Notes under the pieces: generated by a model | Database searches by the model: none | What the model saw: only the letters and a program-made list of their open reading frames with translations | Told to the model about the DNA's origin: nothing | Translations under genes and position numbers: made by a program | Shown here: one piece after another, positions 59,244-64,000 of the stretch | Position numbering within the stretch: the stretch's first letter is position 1 | How the letters are laid out: each line of letters begins with the position of its first letter | NCBI RefSeq assembly: GCF_024834075.1 | Contig: NZ_JANUXR010000005.1 | Span: 1 to 64,000, forward strand | DNA from: Corynebacterium sp. HS2168-gen11 | Lineage (GTDB): Bacteria; Actinomycetota; Actinomycetes; Mycobacteriales; Mycobacteriaceae | DNA length: 64,000 nt | Direction: 5' to 3'

Positions 59244-61091
59244 TTATTTCCCGTCTGCTTTCTCAACCTTGGCGTCTGTGCCAGTCTCACCCTTTGGAGC
59301 CGACGATTCCTCAGCTGGGGTATCAGGAATATTCACACTCTTGCCAATCAAGTGCTCATTCGCCTCATAGTTAGTCAGCAGCTTGTCGCCCTTTTTCACC
59401 TCACCCCCGGTTAACGCGAAATCAAGATCGGACAACTTCTCAACCTTCACTTCACGCTTGACGACGACGCTTTGTTCACCTTCTTGTGCAATGACCAGCG
59501 CAAACTGCTTGCCATCGGTTTCCTTTGAAAGGGCTTCTTTCTTCACCACTGGATGTTTCGCAGCTGGTTTCACCACGATACGAGCTTTCACAGTGCTGCC
59601 TAAACGCAAGCCGGCTTTATCGCCCACAACTTCAATTTCGACTGGGAAGGTAGTTTTCGCTTTCGGAGTTGCACCCGTTACCTTGACAGGCAAACTAGTA
59701 GCAACGTCTTCGCTGGCCACTGGAGAAATGAAGCTGACTTTGCCCTTATACTTTTTCGCACCAGTTGCTGGTGTGGTGAATTCTACCTCTTGACCATCTT
59801 GCACCCGCGCGACGTCAATTTCTTTTAAGGAAGCATGAATCAGCAAGCGAGAATCATCAGCAATGTTCAGCAAAGGGCCGGTAGATGGCAATCCTTCTTT
59901 GGCATTGACATGTGTTACCAATCCAGCAAATGGCGCCTTGACTTCAGCAGACGCGATATCAAGTTGCAAGCGTTGCGTATTTGCACCTGCATTGCGTTGT
60001 GCCGCTTGAGCGGAACGAACTGCATCATCAATAGCAGCGCGCTGGTTAGTCAGCTGTTGTTCCACTTTCAATTGTGCTGCCGCATAGGCGGTCGCTGCAT
60101 CTTGTTTCGCATCGAAAGCAAGCGCCACTTCTTTTTGCGCGGTGACCAGACGGCTATCCACCTGTCCTAACGTACTTTCCAAGGTACGCTGTGCAACCTG
60201 TAACGACTGTGCCGCGGTTCCAACACCTACCGCAGCACCAACACCGTTCACACCACCTTGTGCATAATTTCCAAGGTAGTGTTTCAGTGCAGCTTCTTTT
60301 GCTTCGACCAATTTGTTAGCAGCTTCAAGTCTGCGTTCTAAGTCCGTCTGTGCAGCTGGGTCTGTTGTAGCAGCAAGTTGCGCTTCGAGTACATCGCGTT
60401 CTTGCTTCGCAGCATCAAGTGCAGCCTGATCTCCTGCTTGATTGGTAGCGGTGCCAACCACACCAACACCAGCACGGACTGCCTCTAAAGCTGCAGTTAG
60501 CATAGCAGTACGGGCTTGTAATAACGCTGCATCTTGCGCAACTAATTCCGGAGTATTGCCTTTTGCATATTGTGCACGCTGCAATTCATACTCGCGGTTG
60601 AGCTGTTCATAGCGAGCTTCTGCTTGCCGAAGTGTTGCTTGTGCACCATTAAGCTCTGGACTTAAACCTTCATCCACAATACGTTTGTACTGGTCATAGG
60701 CACGCTGTGCACCTTCTACTTGAGAAAGCGCTGCACCAGTGGTTCCTTCTTGTTGAACTTGTATGGTACCGAGCTCACGCTCTAAAGTCTCCACATTCAG
60801 CGTTGCCAGAAGCTGCTCTGGAACGACGCGATCGCCCACTTTGACATTCACGTGCCCAACCGGAACTGTCAAGTTTGTGGTAATCGCAACACTTTTCGCA
60901 GCGTTGAGCGTACCCGTCGTCGACACGCGTTCTGCGTTATCACGGATTTGAACAGTTGTAAGATCGCTCGCCACCAGCGTCGGCTTCTGTAGCGAATGAT
61001 AGGCGAAACTACCACCGCCAAGGAGTGCGACTGCTAAAAGTATAGATCCACCAATTACCGCAGGTTTTTTAGTTTTACTTGCACTGGCCAC
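59244..61091 (-). CDS. HlyD/MacA-type membrane fusion protein
   Basis: This 615-residue adaptor has an N-terminal membrane segment (VIGGSILLAVALLGGGSFAY), a biotinyl-lipoyl half (TLNAAKSVAITTNLTVPVGHV and VEVKAPFAGLVTHVNAKEG-like), a very long Ala/Gln/Glu-rich helical hairpin between them (about 110-390), then beta-barrel and membrane-proximal domains. It is longer than typical MacA (about 370). Without a Gram-negative outer membrane, the hairpin might span the corynebacterial periplasm toward the mycomembrane; that is inference. It starts at GTG and is the first gene of a three-gene efflux operon. Confidence 0.9.
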   Translation of the reverse strand: MASASKTKKPAVIGGSILLAVALLGGGSFAYHSLQKPTLVASDLTTVQIRDNAERVSTTGTLNAAKSVAITTNLTVPVGHVNVKVGDRVVPEQLLATLNVETLERELGTIQVQQEGTTGAALSQVEGAQRAYDQYKRIVDEGLSPELNGAQATLRQAEARYEQLNREYELQRAQYAKGNTPELVAQDAALLQARTAMLTAALEAVRAGVGVVGTATNQAGDQAALDAAKQERDVLEAQLAATTDPAAQTDLERRLEAANKLVEAKEAALKHYLGNYAQGGVNGVGAAVGVGTAAQSLQVAQRTLESTLGQVDSRLVTAQKEVALAFDAKQDAATAYAAAQLKVEQQLTNQRAAIDDAVRSAQAAQRNAGANTQRLQLDIASAEVKAPFAGLVTHVNAKEGLPSTGPLLNIADDSRLLIHASLKEIDVARVQDGQEVEFTTPATGAKKYKGKVSFISPVASEDVATSLPVKVTGATPKAKTTFPVEIEVVGDKAGLRLGSTVKARIVVKPAAKHPVVKKEALSKETDGKQFALVIAQEGEQSVVVKREVKVEKLSDLDFALTGGEVKKGDKLLTNYEANEHLIGKSVNIPDTPAEESSAPKGETGTDAKVEKADGK

Positions 61092-61468
61092 GATTTATAA
61101 CCTCTAATCTTCATTATTTTGGAAAATATTATTAATTATCGACATTCTACCGCTCACAACATACTAAGCAACCTTGAGCAGCGATAACGGGGTCAGGGAA
61201 AACCCTGATGTCAGTCTACTTATGCCCAGCAGAATCCCACTACTTTCCAACAATACGGACGTTTCTCCGTTCAGTCGTCATACCTCAGGTGTATTTTTGC
61301 ACGAAATCATGCTCGCATCTGCACGCTGAGTTGCCAGGGTTATGGATGTATCGTACCGCCCAATTTTGCTTGACGACGCCTTTCAGCACCACGTTCTGTC
61401 ACATCATCATAAACTTCGCGGTCAGGAAGCATCTGCCACATGCCCTGTGGGTTACACTATGCCCATGA
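61092..61468. other. Divergent region adaptor gene / ASCH gene
   Basis: This 377-nt stretch holds the promoter of the efflux operon on the minus strand, a GCTTGACGACGCC motif copy (61368-61380) and the -10 (TACACT, 61453-61458) of the ASCH gene. No gene was seen. Confidence 0.5.
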
Positions 61469-61927
61469 ATGACCACCATCTCCCCAGATATTGCAGATAT
61501 CCCTCGCTGTGAATTTGCGTTTCCTGGCCCACTTCGTGATGCCTTAGTCTCTGCGATACTCAATGGCACAAAAACAATCACCTCATGCCTGCTATCTGAA
61601 TATCCATCTGATGATGATCCAACTGAACAGATCGGTGGCTATGAAACTGTAGTGGATTCTTCAGACGCCATAGTGTGTGTCATTCGTACCACCGACATTC
61701 GGATCTGCCGGCTTGCAGACGTCGATGATGCTCATGCCATTGCAGAAGGTGAAGGCTATACAACTGCAGCACAGTGGCGAGTCGAGCATGAGCAATTTTG
61801 GAATTCGGATGCATATCGAAATTTCTATGGTGCACTCGAACTCCACGATGATACGCTTGTCGTCTTACAAGAATTTATTGTTGATCAGCGCTACCCGATA
61901 CGAGCGCTTCAGCCATATCAGCAGTAG
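61469..61927 (+). CDS. ASCH domain protein
   Basis: This 152-residue cytosolic protein has an ASCH (PUA-like, RNA-binding) fold: FAFPGPLRDALVSAILNGTKTIT, then RTTDIRICRLADVDDAHAIAEGEGY and EQFWNSDAYRN. ASCH proteins bind RNA or act as coactivators, and some are amidohydrolases on modified nucleosides. The start is ATG with TACACT 10 nt upstream and no ribosome binding site, so it is nearly leaderless. It is a single gene, not linked to its neighbours. Confidence 0.85.
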   Translation: MTTISPDIADIPRCEFAFPGPLRDALVSAILNGTKTITSCLLSEYPSDDDPTEQIGGYETVVDSSDAIVCVIRTTDIRICRLADVDDAHAIAEGEGYTTAAQWRVEHEQFWNSDAYRNFYGALELHDDTLVVLQEFIVDQRYPIRALQPYQQ

Positions 61928-62095
61928 CAGCGCGCATTCTTAGCTTGGTGTTTGCTGCTGCGCTCACCACCTCTGCGCCATAGTCTTGTGCCAGCATAGA
62001 AGGATTGTGCTGGTACGAACACTCCGCGAGCAGCCTTTGTAGCAGGCGTATAGCACGATCACTTGAACTTAAGGAGTTATCTTGCGCATAGCAAA

Positions 62096-62123
62096 ACCCC
62101 GCTGCCTGAAAAGGTAGCGGGGT
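62096..62123 (-). terminator. Terminator after rplE
   Basis: An 11-bp stem with one G-U pair (ACCCCGCTACC / GGCAGCGGGGT on the minus strand) has a 6-nt loop and is followed by TTTTGC. Confidence 0.9.
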
Positions 62124-62151
62124 GCATGTTCGAACCGAAGTTCAACCGATA

Positions 62152-62709
62152 TTACTGGTTGTCCTTCTTGAATGGGAAGCCGAGCTCGCGGAGCAAGACG
62201 CGACCTTCCTCATTGTTGGTTGCGGAGGTCACAACGGTGATGTCCATACCGCGTGGGCGGTCGATCTTATCAACGTCGATTTCGTAGAACATGGTCTGCT
62301 CGGTCAAGCCGAAGGTGTAGTTGCCATGTCCGTCGAACTGCTGATCGGAAAGGCCGCGGAAGTCACGAATACGTGGCAGTGCGACAGTCAGCAGACGATC
62401 CAAGAACTCCCACATGCGGTCGCCACGCAGGGTGACGCGGGCACCAATTGGCATGCCCTCACGCAGTTTGAAGTTAGCAATGGACTTCTTTGCACGACGC
62501 AACTCTGGCTTCTGACCGGTGATAGCGGTCAGATCTTCCAAAGCGCCGTTGATGAGCTTAGAGTCACGAGCAGCGTCGCCAACACCCATGTTGACAACAA
62601 CCTTGACAACGCCAGGAATCTGCATGACGTTATCGTAAGAGAACTCTTCGTTCAGCTTGGTACGGATTTCCTCGCGGTAGCGAGCCTTCAAACGTGGAGT
62701 GTAGCTCAT
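62152..62709 (-). CDS. rplE: 50S ribosomal protein L5
   Basis: This 185-residue 5S rRNA-binding protein has [18 protein letters not shown] and [22 protein letters not shown]. It is the last gene of rplN-rplX-rplE and is followed by a terminator; rpsN and rpsH do not follow, unlike the standard spc order. Confidence 0.97.
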   Translation of the reverse strand: MSYTPRLKARYREEIRTKLNEEFSYDNVMQIPGVVKVVVNMGVGDAARDSKLINGALEDLTAITGQKPELRRAKKSIANFKLREGMPIGARVTLRGDRMWEFLDRLLTVALPRIRDFRGLSDQQFDGHGNYTFGLTEQTMFYEIDVDKIDRPRGMDITVVTSATNNEEGRVLLRELGFPFKKDNQ

Positions 62710-62711
62710 GA

Positions 62712-63026
62712 TTAGATGTCCTTCCCATTACGACGGGAGATACGGACTTTCTTGCCGTTCTCGTCGAAGCGGTAACCAACGCGGGTTGGCTTGCCGTCGG
62801 AGTCCAAAACCATCACGTTGGAAACGTGGATTGGAGCTTCCTGGGTTACGATGCCGCCGGACTCTGCGCCACGCTCTGGTGCGGAGTTAGCAACATGCTT
62901 CTTGATGCGGTTTACGCCCTCAACAAGAACCTTGTTGGTGGATGGGAAAGCCTGAATAACCTTGCCCTGTGCGCCCTTATCTGGGCCGGAGATTACGACA
63001 ACCATGTCGCCCTTATGAATCTTCAT
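62712..63026 (-). CDS. rplX: 50S ribosomal protein L24
   Basis: This 104-residue KOW-domain protein begins [21 protein letters not shown] and ends [13 protein letters not shown]. It lies between rplN and rplE with gaps of 2-4 nt. Confidence 0.97.
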   Translation of the reverse strand: MKIHKGDMVVVISGPDKGAQGKVIQAFPSTNKVLVEGVNRIKKHVANSAPERGAESGGIVTQEAPIHVSNVMVLDSDGKPTRVGYRFDENGKKVRISRRNGKDI

Positions 63027-63030
63027 AAGA

Positions 63031-63399
63031 TTAAATCACCTCCGGTGCAAGAGAAACGATCTTCATGAACTTCTTGTCACGGAGTTCACGAGCAACTGGG
63101 CCGAAGATACGAGTACCCTTTGGCTCAGAATCGTTCTTGATAATAACTGCAGCGTTCTCGTCGAAACGAATATAAGAACCGTCTGGACGACGAGTTTCCT
63201 TCTTCGCACGAACGATAACAGCCTTCACAACTTCGCCGGCCTTTACAGTGCCGCCTGGGGTTGCGTCTTTGACAGTAGCGACGATAACGTCACCAATGCC
63301 AGCGAAACGTCGAGTAGATCCACCGAGAACGCGGATGCACAGAATTTCACGTGCACCAGTGTTGTCAGCGACCTTCAGACGCGATTCTTGCTGAATCAC
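63031..63399 (-). CDS. rplN: 50S ribosomal protein L14
   Basis: This 122-residue protein begins [19 protein letters not shown] and ends [12 protein letters not shown]. It is the first gene of its transcript: rpsQ, which precedes it in the standard operon, is not within the next 480 nt. Confidence 0.97.
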   Translation of the reverse strand: MIQQESRLKVADNTGAREILCIRVLGGSTRRFAGIGDVIVATVKDATPGGTVKAGEVVKAVIVRAKKETRRPDGSYIRFDENAAVIIKNDSEPKGTRIFGPVARELRDKKFMKIVSLAPEVI

Positions 63400-63879
63400 T
63401 TGGGTCTCCTTGACCTATATTTTATGTGTGGCAGATTTCCGAACTAACACACGCGGTCTATGTACATGCAGCTTTTCACATTTAACCCAGTATTGGTTAA
63501 ACAACGAACCATAACGGTCGAGGGGTTTCGCATTTTCACCACTCCGGAAACAATGGCATGAAAACGCGACCTATGAAAGGCAACTCCGCAATTAAACCAC
63601 ATCTCTATTCCACTACGCAAGATACGTCGCCAGCATGACGATGTGCTTGTCGACGTCACTACCTCTACCCATTTCCAAACTAGTTTTTGCTGCCTGTGCT
63701 CCAGCGCCGAGCAGCGGTAAACACTCCAGCACCATCTACATAGGACCAGTGCGTGGAGTATTAAGTATCCTCACCCAGCAATGGATAGCTCAACGTTTCA
63801 CACCTCGGCAGATCGGTTTTCAGCGTCACCCCCAATACAAAATGGCCTCTCACAAAGGAGAGGCCTGAAGAGTATGTGG
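63400..63879. other. Intergenic region upstream of rplN
   Basis: This 480-nt stretch should hold the rplN promoter and contains the terminator of the next gene (63844-63865). A near-motif GCTTGTCGACGT lies at about 63648. A 77-codon plus-strand frame here is not supported. Confidence 0.45.
63844..63865 (-). terminator. Terminator of the gene entering from the right edge
   Basis: An 8-bp perfect stem (GGCCTCTC and complement) with a 6-nt loop is followed by ATTTTG on the minus strand. Confidence 0.8.
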
Positions 63880-64000
63880 TTAGCGCCAGTGAACTTCTAC
63901 TGAATACGTATTCTTATCGGTTCCATCCAGAAGCGCTTCCACATGGGATTTAATTAAAGTTTCGGCGCGCGTGGTAGCACGATCGATCAATCCTAATTTT
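63880..64000 (-). CDS. C-terminal end of an unidentified protein (cut by the window)
   Basis: The minus-strand frame from the right edge reads 40 codons ending in SVEVHWR and TAA, with a terminator 15 nt later. The visible part includes GLIDRATTRAETLIKSH and VEALLDGTDKNTYSVEV. That is too short to name a family. Only the frame, the stop and the terminator support it. Confidence 0.55.
   Translation of the reverse strand, partial: KLGLIDRATTRAETLIKSHVEALLDGTDKNTYSVEVHWR

Noticed and set aside
63635..63868. 77-codon plus-strand frame upstream of rplN
   Set aside because: It runs through the terminator of the edge gene and has no ribosome binding site.

Overview
The window is chromosomal DNA of a Corynebacterium (Mycobacteriales). 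The evidence is gene order: guaB3-guaB-DUF5319-rsdA-sigD-whiB3-groEL-groES-tsaD-rimI-tsaB, then tsaE-alr, glmM, rpsI-rplM, an ESX-4 type VII secretion locus, truA-rplQ-rpoA-rpsD-rpsK-rpsM-infA, map-adk-secY and pieces of the spc ribosomal operon. This follows the Mycobacterium tuberculosis Rv3410c-Rv3460c order, but the spc operon is split in the way corynebacteria split it. G+C content is moderate and most genes lie on the minus strand. No tRNA, rRNA, CRISPR array, IS element or prophage was seen.

Layout. 0-9.2 kb: purine synthesis (guaB3, guaB), the SigD/RsdA pair, a WhiB3-class regulator with a very long tail, and groESL. 9.3-15.2 kb: t6A tRNA modification genes (tsaD, tsaB, tsaE) with rimI, alr, a small membrane protein and an alpha/beta-hydrolase-fold protein without its nucleophile serine. 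15.5-18.1 kb: a tightly coupled three-gene operon whose second gene encodes a 675-residue, low-complexity, cysteine-rich protein. It sits where M. tuberculosis has Rv3440c-Rv3439c. 18.4-21 kb: glmM, rpsI, rplM. 21.6-33.5 kb: ESX-4 (two WXG100 proteins, an Rv3446c-family protein, eccC, eccD, mycP, eccB; no eccE). 33.7-45.6 kb: a DUF6541-like membrane protein, truA, the alpha operon, infA, an L,D-transpeptidase, map, adk and secY. 46-50 kb: focA and rplO-rpmD-rpsE-rplR-rplF-rpsH. 50.7-61.9 kb: an accessory block inserted in the spc operon, with two HtaA-domain surface proteins, a third secreted protein, a MacAB-like efflux system and an ASCH-domain protein. 62-64 kb: rplE-rplX-rplN and the end of one more gene.

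The main finding is a shared promoter, GGAACC-N17-GTC(T/C)AATA, at exact spacing before four transcription units: the whiB3-like gene, eccD-mycP, the WXG100 pair, and the three-gene operon. This suggests one ECF-sigma regulon joining the ESX-4 machine, its small substrates, a WhiB regulator and a candidate effector operon.

Two dispersed short motifs also stand out. GCTTNNCGACGC has over 20 exact copies, about half of them in intergenic DNA or at gene ends. ATTAAGGAAAT has six exact copies, all in the first 11.1 kb. Neither is explained by the genes. The HtaA cluster carries a DtxR-box-like sequence over its promoter, which fits iron-controlled heme acquisition.
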